Source: Lysobacterales bacterium (lineage in GTDB: Bacteria > Pseudomonadota > Gammaproteobacteria > Xanthomonadales > SZUA-5). Taken from it: a stretch of 64,000 nt of DNA. The stretch spans positions 1 to 64,000 of the forward strand of contig JALHMG010000027.1 of the NCBI GenBank assembly GCA_022844135.1. The letters are read 5' to 3'. The translations under genes and the position numbers were made by a program. Shown in pieces: positions 44,340 to 52,221 of this stretch; position 1 is the stretch's first letter, and every line of letters begins with the position of its first letter. The notes below the pieces were generated by a model. The model was not told the DNA's origin and made no database searches. It saw only the letters and a program-made list of their open reading frames with translations.

Positions 44340-45754
44340 TGCGGCGACGCGATTGGCTTGGCGGATTGGCGTTGGTCTCAGTGCCTGGCCTTGTGCATGC
44401 CAGGCGAACTGAACGAATCGATGTGGTTGTCGTCGGTGCCGGATTGGCGGGCTTAGAAGCGGCGCTACAGCTCCAGTCGCAAGGCGCGAAGGTACGCGTT
44501 TTCGAAGCCGGCCAACGCGTCGGCGGACGCGTGCGCACGATCGAGGCCGAAGGCATGCGCTTCGAAACCGGTGCCACCGAAATTGCGGATAGCTATGCGC
44601 GCTGCCAAAAACGCATCTCCGAGTTTGGGCTGACACTCAAGGCAACCGGCAGTCCACCCGCTCGCGAGCTGACGCTCTGCATCGACGACGAGTTGATCGA
44701 TGCATCGCAGTGGGCGGGAGCGAAAGCCAATACGCTGGACGAGCCATGGCGCGCGCAGTTGCCGCCAATGCTGCTCGGCGGCTTATTGCAGCGGCACAAT
44801 CCGCTGGCGACCTCGGGCGATTGGGCGCTCGACCGTCACGCCAATCTGGACATATCGTTGTACGAGTTCCTTCGCGACAAAGGCACGCCAGCCAATGTGC
44901 TGGCGCTCGCCGATGTTGGCGCCAATTACAACGCGCTGCACAGCACTAGTGCGCTGGACGCATTGCGACGCGATGCGATGCGCAAAGACGCCAGTGCCGC
45001 TGGCGGCGTCAAGCTACTCGATGGCGGCAGCTCGCGCTTGCCGGAAGCGATGGCCCAGCGTCTCGGCGATCAAATCGCTCTCAATTCAGAGGTTGCCAGT
45101 ATCGCCAGATTGCGGCGAGGTTATCGAATCGCATTGGCGGACGGTCGCAGCGTCGAGACGCGGGCGGTCATCGTCGCTGTGCCGTGCGCACGCACCGACG
45201 CCATTTCGCTGGTCGATGTCGAACATGTCGATTCCATCGCCCCATTGTGGAGGGCACGACCGATGACCGCGATCAGTCAGGTGCATTTGCGTCCGCTGGC
45301 TCCGTTCTGGATGGACGATGGCTTGCCGGCAACGATGTGGTCCGATGGCGCGCTGGAACGTGTGTTCGCCATCCGCAACGCGACGGGCGAGGTCGAACGA
45401 TTGCTGGTTTGGCTGAACGGCAAGGGCGCGCAGCGCGCCGACAATCTTGGTTCTGAGCTCGCCTCGTTCGCGAAACTGGAACTCGCGAGGGTTCGTCCTG
45501 CGTCGCGCGGCAAAGTCGAGGTGTTGCACACTGTTCAATGGTCCCAGGTGCCCGGCATCGGCGGAGCGTACGCCGAGGTTTCGCCCGGTCAATCGCGCGC
45601 CGTCAAGGCCGCACTGAACACCTTGCCGGCATTCGCCAGTGCGAATCGCGGCTTGGCGTTTGCGGGAGAGCATATGGTGTTCGATGTCCCCGGAATCGAA
45701 GCTGCCCTGGCCAGCGGCGAACGCGCAGCTGCAGGTGTCGCTGGCGTTCTTTAA
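44339..45754 (+). CDS. FAD-dependent amine oxidase family protein, probably Tat-exported
   Basis: A 471-residue flavoprotein. The N-terminus MRRRDWLGGLALVSVPGLVHA looks like a twin-arginine signal peptide. The FAD site VVVVGAGLAGLEAALQLQ follows at residues about 28-45, with RVGGRVRT just after, the classic amine-oxidase/phytoene-desaturase signature. The C-terminal AFAGEHM stretch matches the second FAD contact. It is coupled to the DUF1838 gene. The substrate is unknown. It precedes the lasso-type cluster on the same strand but is separated from the TonB receptor gene by a hairpin. Confidence 0.85.
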   Translation: MRRRDWLGGLALVSVPGLVHARRTERIDVVVVGAGLAGLEAALQLQSQGAKVRVFEAGQRVGGRVRTIEAEGMRFETGATEIADSYARCQKRISEFGLTLKATGSPPARELTLCIDDELIDASQWAGAKANTLDEPWRAQLPPMLLGGLLQRHNPLATSGDWALDRHANLDISLYEFLRDKGTPANVLALADVGANYNALHSTSALDALRRDAMRKDASAAGGVKLLDGGSSRLPEAMAQRLGDQIALNSEVASIARLRRGYRIALADGRSVETRAVIVAVPCARTDAISLVDVEHVDSIAPLWRARPMTAISQVHLRPLAPFWMDDGLPATMWSDGALERVFAIRNATGEVERLLVWLNGKGAQRADNLGSELASFAKLELARVRPASRGKVEVLHTVQWSQVPGIGGAYAEVSPGQSRAVKAALNTLPAFASANRGLAFAGEHMVFDVPGIEAALASGERAAAGVAGVL

Positions 45755-45764
45755 GTTCGCAGAA

Positions 45765-45803
45765 CCCTGCTTTGCGACGTGCCTTTCGGCACGTCGGGCA
45801 GGG
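45765..45803. terminator. Strong stem-loop between amine oxidase and TonB receptor genes
   Basis: GACGTGCC TTTC GGCACGTC (45776-45795) is an 8-bp perfect stem, flanked by CCCTGC and GCAGGG that extend it past an internal loop. It lies just after the amine oxidase stop. No T-run follows on the plus strand, so it may be a factor-assisted terminator or mRNA-stabilising hairpin. An AT-rich stretch (TGTTATAGTTGTTTAAAAT) just downstream could hold the TonB receptor promoter. Confidence 0.5.
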
Positions 45804-45879
45804 CAAAATCTGAGTGTTATAGTTGTTTAAAATCCGCGATTGCGCGCGCAACGCGGCCCACCCAACGAGAGGATTTGCC

Positions 45880-48360
45880 ATGAAATTCAAACCGTCCCGT
45901 TTGTCGCTGGCCATAGGCGCGCTGTTGGGCGCATCGGTACCTTTCGGCGTTGTTGCGCAGGACGCGCCGAGCAACGAGGAAGCCACGCAGCTCGACGCGA
46001 TCAAGGTTACCGCGCGACGTGTGGAGGAGACTCTGCAGGAGGTCCCACTGTCGATTTCGGTGATCGACGAGGAGACCATCGAGCGGCGCGGCCTGGAGCG
46101 CATCAACGATATCGCTCGCTATACGCCAGGATTCTCGTTCCGCTCTGGCTTCGGCCGCGAGGGCGATCGGCCCGTAATCCGCGGACAATCGAACATCCAG
46201 GGCGAAGCCAACGCCGCATTCTTTATCGACGGCGTGTTCGTCAACGGCAACATCTCCGGGTATGGCCTGGATAACTTAGAGCAGGTAGAAGTCATCCGTG
46301 GCCCGCAGTCGGCGCTCTTCGGTCGGCGAACCTTTTCCGGCGCGATCAATTTCATCACCCGCAAGCCCAGCAATACGCCGGAAGGCAAGTTGTCGATGAG
46401 CGTGGCGAGCGACTCCGAGCGCGAGTTCGCGGGGAATTATTCGGGTGCGATCGTCGACGACCTTCTGACGTTCCAGGGCAACGTCCGCTACTACGAGTTC
46501 GGCGGCCAATATCGAAATGCCGTGACCGGCATCAAGGATCTCGGTGGCCAAAAGACCACCAGCGCCGGCGGCGCATTTTTCTTGACACCGAACGAAAAAC
46601 TCGACTTTACACTGCGCTTCAATTACGCCGAGGATCAGGACGAGCACTACGCCATCGGGCGCCTGGGCGATCCGCTCAATCGCCTCGCCAATGGCCTGCC
46701 GGCCAGCGACATCAACGGCTTCAACAACTGCTTCCTGCCGATCCCGGCTGGCGGCACGTTCGCCGGCTCCGTGCGCATGCAAACGCGCACCCGCGGATAT
46801 CTATGCGGCACGGCCCAGCAGCCCGACATCTATGCGATCAATACCGATCAGTTTCGCCTTGCGGGCTTCGAGCCCGGCCTTGAACGCGAGAACTTCCGCA
46901 CCAGCCTGCAGGGCAATTACGCCTTCGACAATGGCTGGACGTTGACCTCAACGAGTGCCTACAACACGACCGAGTCCTACAGCGCGGCGGATCAGGATTT
47001 TTCCAGCGTGCGCGGCTTCAACGGCGCCTTCGAGACCATCGACTTTGGGCGTTCGCGAGATTGGAGCCAGGAATTCCGTATCGCCACCGATCAGGATCTG
47101 CCGCTCCGCGGTCAGTTCGGTTACTACCATTACAACGAGAAGGCGCTGAACGGTTGGAGCGCGAATTTGGGTGGCTTCAACACACCGCCCACCTTCAACC
47201 GAACCCGACCCGTGCAAAACCCAACCCGGCCGGGCCTTGAGATCACCAACCAGGCGCTGTTCGCACTGGTGGAGTACGACTTTACCGAGCAACTCACCGG
47301 CACGCTCGAAGCGCGCTATGCCGAAGACGAGATCGATATCGTGGGCCGTTCCACCAACACGCTCACGGTGGCCGGTCGACCGACGACCTTCGTGCGCGAT
47401 TTCAGCAAATCGGCCACCTTCGACAATGTGCTGCCGCGCGCCACCTTGCGCTACGAGTTCAGCGACGACCTGAACGTTTACGGTTTAGCCGCCAAGGGCA
47501 ACAAACCGGGCGGGTTCAATACTGCGGTTGAATCATCGATCCTGACCGAAGCCGGCCGCGCAGCGCTGCTCGCCGAGGGCCTGGATGTCTTCGAGGAGGA
47601 AGAAGCCTGGACCTATGAGTTGGGTGTGAAATCTCAATGGTTCGACAAGCGCCTCACTTTCAACGCGGCGCTCTACCGCATCGATTGGGACAATCAGCAG
47701 CTCACCGAAACGCGCCCCACGCCGCGCGTCGATGGCGGCATTTTCATCACCTCCTTCACTTCGAACCTCGGCAAGTCCGAAGTCACCGGACTGGAACTCG
47801 AGGCCGATTGGCAGATCGATGAACATTGGAATCTGCGCGCGACCTATGCGCTGCAGGACACCGAGATCAAGAACTTCCGCAGCCAGGATCAGGCCGATCT
47901 GTTCTGCGGAGCGAATGCCATCGACTTGACGCAGGCCTGCGCCAACGCCCGCGGCGCCGAACTGCCGCGCGTGCCTAAACACCAGGCCGGTTTGGGCCTG
48001 ACCTACAACGGCACGCTGGATAACGGCTGGGGCTGGTATGTCAGCGGCGACGCGAATTATGAAAGCTCGCGTTACGCCCAAGTCGACAACCTTCTGGAGA
48101 CTGGCGATTCGACGCTGGTCAATCTGCGCGGCGGGTTGTCGATCGGCGACAACTGGGAAGTGACACTGTTCGTTCGCAACGCTACCGACGACGACACGCC
48201 GGAAGACATCCTGCGCTACGTAAACCCGGCATTGTTCATCGCGGTCCCGAACGTACTTCCGGCGCCGGCCGCACCGATTACGCTGGTCAATCCGCGCGAT
48301 TTCGTGATCACACCACCGCGCAAGCGCCAGTACGGCTTGACCGTCAACTACCGATTCTAA
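45880..48360 (+). CDS. TonB-dependent outer-membrane receptor
   Basis: An 826-residue outer-membrane transporter. The signal peptide ends near residue 27 (GVVAQ-DAPS). A TonB-box-like stretch (QLDAIKVTARR) leads into the plug domain (VPLSISVIDEETIERRG, LEQVEVIRGPQSALFGRRTFSGAINFITRKP). The 22-strand barrel ends with a C-terminal aromatic, TVNYRF, as needed for Bam assembly. GAGAGGA precedes the ATG. The gene lies 8 bases upstream of the lasso cyclase gene, so the two should be one transcript. In proteobacterial lasso loci such receptors often import the peptide or its target siderophore. Confidence 0.93.
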   Translation: MKFKPSRLSLAIGALLGASVPFGVVAQDAPSNEEATQLDAIKVTARRVEETLQEVPLSISVIDEETIERRGLERINDIARYTPGFSFRSGFGREGDRPVIRGQSNIQGEANAAFFIDGVFVNGNISGYGLDNLEQVEVIRGPQSALFGRRTFSGAINFITRKPSNTPEGKLSMSVASDSEREFAGNYSGAIVDDLLTFQGNVRYYEFGGQYRNAVTGIKDLGGQKTTSAGGAFFLTPNEKLDFTLRFNYAEDQDEHYAIGRLGDPLNRLANGLPASDINGFNNCFLPIPAGGTFAGSVRMQTRTRGYLCGTAQQPDIYAINTDQFRLAGFEPGLERENFRTSLQGNYAFDNGWTLTSTSAYNTTESYSAADQDFSSVRGFNGAFETIDFGRSRDWSQEFRIATDQDLPLRGQFGYYHYNEKALNGWSANLGGFNTPPTFNRTRPVQNPTRPGLEITNQALFALVEYDFTEQLTGTLEARYAEDEIDIVGRSTNTLTVAGRPTTFVRDFSKSATFDNVLPRATLRYEFSDDLNVYGLAAKGNKPGGFNTAVESSILTEAGRAALLAEGLDVFEEEEAWTYELGVKSQWFDKRLTFNAALYRIDWDNQQLTETRPTPRVDGGIFITSFTSNLGKSEVTGLELEADWQIDEHWNLRATYALQDTEIKNFRSQDQADLFCGANAIDLTQACANARGAELPRVPKHQAGLGLTYNGTLDNGWGWYVSGDANYESSRYAQVDNLLETGDSTLVNLRGGLSIGDNWEVTLFVRNATDDDTPEDILRYVNPALFIAVPNVLPAPAAPITLVNPRDFVITPPRKRQYGLTVNYRF

Positions 48361-48368
48361 GAACGGGA

Positions 48369-50075
48369 ATGGCGGTACTTCTCGCCTGGGTCGATTTCGC
48401 AGGTCGCGAAATCGACCTGGCGATAATCGAGAAACTGAAGTCCCGCGCGCTCGAGCGCGCGGCGGGCAGCGTGCAAGAGCTGCGCGAGCCGGGCCGGTAC
48501 CTGCTCAGCATCCAGACTCGCGCGTTTTCGCATGCGCCGTCATTGCGCCTCGATCCAGAACGCTGGTTGCTGCAGGACAGCGAGCACGCTTTCAACCGTT
48601 TTGAGCGCTGGCCCGACCGGGCTGCGGCCCTGATTCTGGTGGAGCCCGATCGCGTCCACCTGTGCCGCGATCGACTCGGCCAGCGGCCGCTTTGTTATGG
48701 CCTGCTCGATGGCGGGGTCCTGATCGCCTCTGGCGATGCGCTGGTCGCAAGCCACCCCGATATCGATGCGACGCTCGATGACGACTACCTCGCGGACTAC
48801 TTTTCGGCACAAATCCCGCAGCCAGACGCGTCCGTTTTTCGCGGTGTTCGCCTTGTCCCGGCCGGCACCGCATTAACCATCGAAGGCACCAGCGTCGTTA
48901 TGCATCCAGCGCCCACAGCGCCGATCGAAGGCGCGTTCAGCTGGAGCGACGAGGATGCGGTGGATCGTTTTCGCGCTTTGTTTGGACAGGCGATCGCCGC
49001 ATCTTGCAGCGGCGCAAAACGATTAGGCATCAGTTTGAGCGGGGGGCTCGATTCGAGCAGCCTTGTGCCGCAATTGCCGGCCGACGTCATCGCAGTCACG
49101 CACGGCTCGGCGAGCTTCGAAGACAGCGACGAGCGCCCTCTGGCCCACGAACTCGCAAAGCAGTTCGGCTTGCAGGCCATTGGTCTCGAGGCCGACAATT
49201 ATCTGCCGCTCGGCGGCACGTTCCGGGAGGCGCAACCCGATGAACCGAGCGCCACGCCGTATCGCGAAATCAAGACTCGGGCCTATGAACTATGGCGCGA
49301 GCACGGCGTCGATGTGGTGCTATCAGGCAATTTTGCCGACCACCTGAACGCCGGGCATTACTACTGGCTGGACGATGCCTGGCGACGTGGCCGGTGGCGA
49401 GATATCGCCGGAACGATAAGATTTCTGGCGGGCCAGGGCTTAACGGCGCTTTGGCGCGACACAGGCTGGCGCGGCTTCGTTCGGCGTCGCTTGAATTGGA
49501 CGCCGAGCTTTCGCCTGACCTGGCTACGGCCTGAGCTTCGCGCCTCGCGCGCAGCGGCGCGCACCGCAGCACTGGCAGCCTATGCGCATTGGCCGCGCCC
49601 CGACCAGGCCGCGCAGGCGCTTGGCGCTTATGCGGCGGGCGACGCCGCCGAGTGTTTTTTTGCCGACCGCTATGGAATGGAGGTTCGTCAGCCCTATCGC
49701 CATTGGCCGCTGGTGCAAACCATGCTCAGCCTTCCGACCGACAAATCATGGCGGCGCGGCACTGAGAAATGGCTGGTGCGCGAAGCGCTTTCAGGCACGC
49801 TCCCGGACCGCTGGCGCTGCCGGCCGAAGAGTGCAGACCTGACGCCGTTCCTGAGGTCCGCGCTGCAAAAGAAGATATCGCGAGTTCAGAATCTGCTGGA
49901 GCTGGGCCGGCCAACATGGTCGAGGTTTGTCGACGTGCAAACGGCAGATCGGGCGCTTGCGCTCGACAGCGACGAAAACCTTCTGCTCATCTGGTTATTA
50001 GTAGCCTTTTGCCTTTGGCAACAATCGCTTGGTGCTGACGGCCAAAAGGTTGCTCTTCCAGTGAACTCATCGTGA
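48369..50075 (+). CDS. Lasso peptide macrolactam synthetase (asparagine synthetase-like, protein C)
   Basis: A 568-residue member of the asparagine-synthetase B superfamily. The N-terminal glutaminase-like domain is present (RDRLGQRPLCYGLLDGG) but starts MAVLLAW without the catalytic Cys2, as expected for lasso cyclases that do not use glutamine. The synthetase half has the ATP-pyrophosphatase loop LGISLSGGLDSSSL near residue 219. In lasso biosynthesis this enzyme adenylates the Asp/Glu side chain of the core and closes the ring onto the N-terminal amine. Here it sits between the TonB receptor and the precursor gene, which supports that role over plain asparagine synthesis. Confidence 0.88.
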   Translation: MAVLLAWVDFAGREIDLAIIEKLKSRALERAAGSVQELREPGRYLLSIQTRAFSHAPSLRLDPERWLLQDSEHAFNRFERWPDRAAALILVEPDRVHLCRDRLGQRPLCYGLLDGGVLIASGDALVASHPDIDATLDDDYLADYFSAQIPQPDASVFRGVRLVPAGTALTIEGTSVVMHPAPTAPIEGAFSWSDEDAVDRFRALFGQAIAASCSGAKRLGISLSGGLDSSSLVPQLPADVIAVTHGSASFEDSDERPLAHELAKQFGLQAIGLEADNYLPLGGTFREAQPDEPSATPYREIKTRAYELWREHGVDVVLSGNFADHLNAGHYYWLDDAWRRGRWRDIAGTIRFLAGQGLTALWRDTGWRGFVRRRLNWTPSFRLTWLRPELRASRAAARTAALAAYAHWPRPDQAAQALGAYAAGDAAECFFADRYGMEVRQPYRHWPLVQTMLSLPTDKSWRRGTEKWLVREALSGTLPDRWRCRPKSADLTPFLRSALQKKISRVQNLLELGRPTWSRFVDVQTADRALALDSDENLLLIWLLVAFCLWQQSLGADGQKVALPVNSS

Positions 50076-50147
50076 CCGCCGTGCTTGCAACGTCCACGGA
50101 CTACCACTAACATCTTTTCTGGGAATCCGGTTAATCAAAGGCGCAAC

Positions 50148-50318
50148 ATGAATCACACCGAACACGGTCATCCGCAAGACCTGACGACGGAGCGATCTGC
50201 CCCGCGTATTGCGTATGTCGCGCCTGAGCTCCGTGAACTCGGTGATATCCGCGACCTGACACTGGGCGGATCGCTCGGCACAGGCGATTCGGGCAGCCCG
50301 CGTACTCAACGCCGCTAA
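50148..50318 (+). CDS. Lasso peptide precursor (A)
   Basis: A 56-residue precursor, preceded by AAAGG six bases before the ATG. Its leader carries the conserved lasso motif: Tyr23, Pro26, Leu28, Gly32 and Thr38 fit YxxPxLxxxGxxxxxT exactly, placing the cut after Leu39 with Thr at position -2. The predicted core is GGSLGTGDSGSPRTQRR. Gly1 and Asp8 would form an 8-residue macrolactam, and a nine-residue, basic, Ser/Thr-containing tail would thread it. The core has no bulky residue in the tail to act as plug, which is unusual; Arg or a modification may serve. The next genes encode the maturation enzymes. The product itself is prediction. Confidence 0.85.
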   Translation: MNHTEHGHPQDLTTERSAPRIAYVAPELRELGDIRDLTLGGSLGTGDSGSPRTQRR

Positions 50319-51112
50319 CGGATATTGAAACCGTCGATCTGCTGGAGATTTGCGACTATCGCGTACCGGTAGTCGCCATTGAGCCTTTTCTTCTGCCGCA
50401 TGCGCAATGCATCAAAGGCGTGCTGCGCGACATCCCAGTGCACGCAAGGCTCGAATGGTCGGGCGACTTGGCAAGCGTCGACCTGGGTGAGCTGGGTGCT
50501 TACCGAATTACGCCATCTGCGATAGAGATTGCGCGCCGTTGCGCCGACAACGACCGATGGCGCGAGGTTTTGCTTGGGCCAGCGGCGTTGATGTGGCTTG
50601 CCGAACACTCTGTATTCGCTCTGCACGCTTCAGCATTTGCGATTGAGCAAGCAGCCTGTGCCCTGCTCGGGGTCTCCGGCGCCGGCAAGTCCACCCTTGC
50701 TCGACACGCGGCGTCCCAGGGAACGCGCGTTGCCGACGATGTACTACCGATCGCAGTTCGAGACGATCGCATCGTGGTGCGTACGCCCTTTCCGCAACTC
50801 AAACTCGCCGACAGCGAGCAGTACCACGGTCGATCGCTGCCGCTCGCCCGTATCGTCTTGCTTCGCCGAGGAGCGTCGCTGCAGGTCGAATCCGCGGCCT
50901 CGGGCGACGTAGGTCGTTGGATCTTGCGGCACACGCCAGGATCGCGCCTCTATTCGCCAGGGGCGATGGTCGCGCATTTGCAGATGGCTTCACAGTTGGC
51001 CGCTGCTGTCGAACGGGGCGAGTTGCGAGCGCAAGTGCTGACGGTACCGCACTGCCCCGAGGACCCAGCCGCTGCCGCCAAAGCGGCTTATGCGGCACTC
51101 GCGGCCTCGTAG
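50318..51112 (+). CDS. HPr kinase-like protein of the lasso cluster (K)
   Basis: An HprK-related protein with a Walker A motif LLGVSGAGKSTLARH and a following ADDVLPI block. In Gram-positive lasso clusters such kinases phosphorylate the precursor C-terminus. The start is uncertain. The first standard codon is a GTG at 50420 (230 residues) with a badly spaced Shine-Dalgarno. The same frame is open and coding-like back to the precursor stop (ETVDLLEICDYRVPVVAIEP) but contains no ATG, GTG or TTG; ATT at 50324 and CTG at 50339 or 50342 are candidate rare starts. I give the outer limit of the coding-like frame. It ends three bases before the B2 gene. Confidence 0.75.
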   Translation, partial: TDIETVDLLEICDYRVPVVAIEPFLLPHAQCIKGVLRDIPVHARLEWSGDLASVDLGELGAYRITPSAIEIARRCADNDRWREVLLGPAALMWLAEHSVFALHASAFAIEQAACALLGVSGAGKSTLARHAASQGTRVADDVLPIAVRDDRIVVRTPFPQLKLADSEQYHGRSLPLARIVLLRRGASLQVESAASGDVGRWILRHTPGSRLYSPGAMVAHLQMASQLAAAVERGELRAQVLTVPHCPEDPAAAAKAAYAALAAS

Positions 51113-51115
51113 ACT

Positions 51116-51508
51116 ATGCGGATCGGGGTCATCGAGGTGGTTCGAACGTTATGGCACGTCGATCGCAAACTGCGGCGAGAGGGTTTTGACGCAACCCGGC
51201 AGGCGTTGCAGCGCGACAACTCGACGCGATTGTGGAATACGGGTGGAATCGACGCGCTGGCACGAGACGTCCATCGCTATGGCCGCTTTTGGCCGGGCAG
51301 CGCTTGTCTGCATCAGGCGCTGGCGCTGGCGTCGCTGATTCGCCGAAGCGGCATGGATTGCGAATTGGTGCTGGGCGCCGAGCGCGATCGTGGCATCGTG
51401 ATGGCGCACGCCTGGATCGAATGCGATGGTCGGGCGCTGGACGAATCTGGCGAACGTTTAGCGAAGCTCGCCATACTGGCGCGATTTCTGTTCGAGGGGG
51501 TTCGATGA
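51116..51508 (+). CDS. Lasso peptide leader peptidase (B2, transglutaminase-like)
   Basis: A 130-residue protease of the lasso B2/McjB C-terminal type. The catalytic triad is readable: Cys in GSACLHQALALASLI, His in MAHAWIECDG and Asp shortly after. B2 cuts the leader from the core so the cyclase can close the ring. It begins three bases after the kinase gene and overlaps the B1 start by four bases (ATGA), so all are in one operon. In Escherichia coli and most proteobacterial loci B1 and B2 are fused; here they are separate and in the order B2-B1. Confidence 0.88.
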   Translation: MRIGVIEVVRTLWHVDRKLRREGFDATRQALQRDNSTRLWNTGGIDALARDVHRYGRFWPGSACLHQALALASLIRRSGMDCELVLGAERDRGIVMAHAWIECDGRALDESGERLAKLAILARFLFEGVR

Positions 51509-51762
51509 TCAAGCTGAAATCGACAGTGGTCTACCAGGTCATTTCTGGCGAGACCGTACTGCTGGATGTTGCCAGGGGAACCTACTTCGACCTGAATGCC
51601 AGCGCCACCGTGATGGTGCAGGCGCTGCTGAATGGCGGGGATAGAAATGCAGCCGTCGCGGCCGTCTTGGAGCTGTTCGACGCCGACGCCGAACGCGTCG
51701 ACCAGGATCTCGATCGACTGCTGCGTGAGCTTACCGATGCCGAACTGATCGAATCGATTTGA
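51505..51762 (+). CDS. PqqD-like lasso leader-binding protein (B1, RRE)
   Basis: An 85-residue PqqD-family protein (RiPP recognition element). It has the usual winged-helix pattern: VVYQVISGETVLLDVARGTYFDLNASATV and a C-terminal LTDAELIES. It binds the leader motif of the precursor and presents it to B2 and C. GAGGGGG lies just upstream and the ATG overlaps the B2 stop (ATGA). It is the last gene of the cluster on this strand. Confidence 0.88.
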   Translation: MIKLKSTVVYQVISGETVLLDVARGTYFDLNASATVMVQALLNGGDRNAAVAAVLELFDADAERVDQDLDRLLRELTDAELIESI

Positions 51763-51769
51763 CGAAAGT

Positions 51770-51967
51770 TTATTTCAGCGACCCCGGCAACAATCCGTCC
51801 CAGCCGGAGACCATCGATTCGCCATCGCCACTGGCATGCAGCTCAAACTCCATGGACTTCAATGACGCTGTCTCAGATGTCTGCGGCTGGCTCGCAAGCC
51901 CGACCACTGCGAGACATCCAAAAATTCCCAGAACGGTCAAGCCGACGATCCATCGTTTCGATTTCAT
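51770..51967 (-). CDS. Small membrane protein, hypothetical
   Basis: A 65-residue protein, convergent with the lasso operon. Residues about 6-24 (WIVGLTVLGIFGCLAVVGL) form a hydrophobic helix or uncleaved signal, followed by a short acidic C-terminal part (SGDGESMVSGWDGLLPGS). The Cys in GIFGC is not in a good lipobox. The ATG is preceded by a weak TGGA. No family is recognised; the frame could be chance, but the membrane segment and position after PqqD make a small gene plausible. Confidence 0.45.
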   Translation of the reverse strand: MKSKRWIVGLTVLGIFGCLAVVGLASQPQTSETASLKSMEFELHASGDGESMVSGWDGLLPGSLK

Positions 51968-52221
51968 AACAAGGTCCAGTTCGCTCGATTGCCAGCCAAT
52001 ACGCACAATCCGTGCCAGATCGACAATGTCACTGATGTAAGTGCCTAGACTAGCCTGCGCGCCGTGAAACGAAGTGAAAATGCGCTGGATGGAATGTGAT
52101 GCCGGGGAAAGCGTCCGGATAGTGTCCGGTCGTGTCCGCTGGCGGACACGACGTCGCCAGGGCTGCTCACGCTGCAGCGCAGCAACCAAGTTGAGCTCGC
52201 GTTGCTTATGCTCCGACTGCT

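Noticed and set aside
48369..50075. Ordinary asparagine synthetase (asnB)
   Set aside because: It lacks the N-terminal catalytic Cys and sits among lasso A, K, B2 and B1 genes, so the cyclase role is better supported.
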